Assembly: GCA_041609995.1 (NCBI GenBank)
Contig: JBFIPU010000131.1
Location: 1 to 5,546 of the forward strand
Origin: JABDOU01 sp041609995
Lineage (GTDB): Bacteria; Actinomycetota; Acidimicrobiia; Spongiisociales; SHLN01
Direction: 5' to 3'
Length of the DNA: 5,546 nt
The position numbers and the translations under genes are program-made. Below the pieces are notes generated by a model. It did not search any database. It was not told the DNA's origin and was given only the letters and a program-made list of their open reading frames with translations. Of this stretch, positions 5,372 to 5,546 are shown piece by piece (position 1 is the stretch's first letter; each line of letters starts with the position of its first letter).

Positions 5372-5546
5372 TTACTTGTTGATTTTGGTGACGCGGCCGG
5401 CGCCCACGGTGCGGCCACCCTCACGAATCGCAAAACGCAGACCCTCATCCATCGCAATCGGATTGATCAACTCCACACTCATATCGGTGTTATCACCCGG
5501 CATCACCATCTCGGTGCCCTCCGGCAACGACACCGTCCCCGTCACA
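5372..5546 (-). CDS. tuf: Elongation factor Tu, C-terminal end (partial)
   Basis: GTPase that delivers aminoacyl-tRNA to the ribosome. Only the last 57 residues are inside the window; the gene continues past the right edge. The translation runs from VTGTVSLPEGTEMVMPGDN through MSVELINPIAMDEGLRFAIREGGRTVGAGRVTKINK and ends in TAA at 5372-5374. This is the end of domain 3 of EF-Tu, including the near-universal REGGRTVGAG motif, so identification is certain. The codon third positions change abruptly: of the first 43 visible codons 13 end in T and 5 in C, while the last 14 have 11 in C and none in T. Confidence 0.98.
   Translation of the reverse strand, partial: VTGTVSLPEGTEMVMPGDNTDMSVELINPIAMDEGLRFAIREGGRTVGAGRVTKINK

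Overview
The window comes from a high-G+C bacterium, most likely an actinomycete-type (Actinomycetota) genome and possibly Acidimicrobiia. The basis is base composition, the zinc-ribbon L33 next to tuf, GTG/TTG starts, and -10 elements of the TANNNT kind. The lineage is an inference; no rRNA or other decisive marker is present. All nine genes lie on the minus strand with short gaps, so transcription runs from the right end of the window to the left.

In transcription order: the 3' end of tuf (EF-Tu, 5372-5546), rpmG (ribosomal protein L33, 5171-5332), an antibiotic-biosynthesis-monooxygenase (ABM) fold protein (4757-5062), a purine-type phosphoribosyltransferase (4190-4687), a small membrane protein resembling DUF5362 (3723-4145), a major facilitator superfamily (MFS) transporter (2453-3670), a two-domain hot-dog dehydratase (1614-2429), an ECF-like sigma factor (1008-1556) and a fermentative-type D-lactate dehydrogenase very close to E. 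coli LdhA (20-1006).

The right end is housekeeping translation machinery. From 5062 leftward the genes look like a run of individually ordinary metabolic, transport and regulatory genes. Likely transcription units are tuf-rpmG; the ABM gene, with a perfect 7+3+7 dyad just upstream; the phosphoribosyltransferase, possibly from a leaderless promoter; membrane protein-MFS-dehydratase, behind a candidate promoter at 4171-4200; and sigma factor-ldhA, where the ldhA start lies one base beyond the sigma stop codon. No shared pathway is evident across the whole run. The tightest functional hint is the coupling of the sigma factor to ldhA, which could point to redox or oxygen-linked control.

I found no CRISPR array, insertion sequence, tRNA, rRNA or clear riboswitch, and no stretch over about 110 bases without a gene. 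I do not see a convincing new multi-gene system. The most unusual items are the HadA-HadB-like fusion, the sigma-ldhA pairing, the operator-like dyad, and an abrupt codon-ending change inside tuf.
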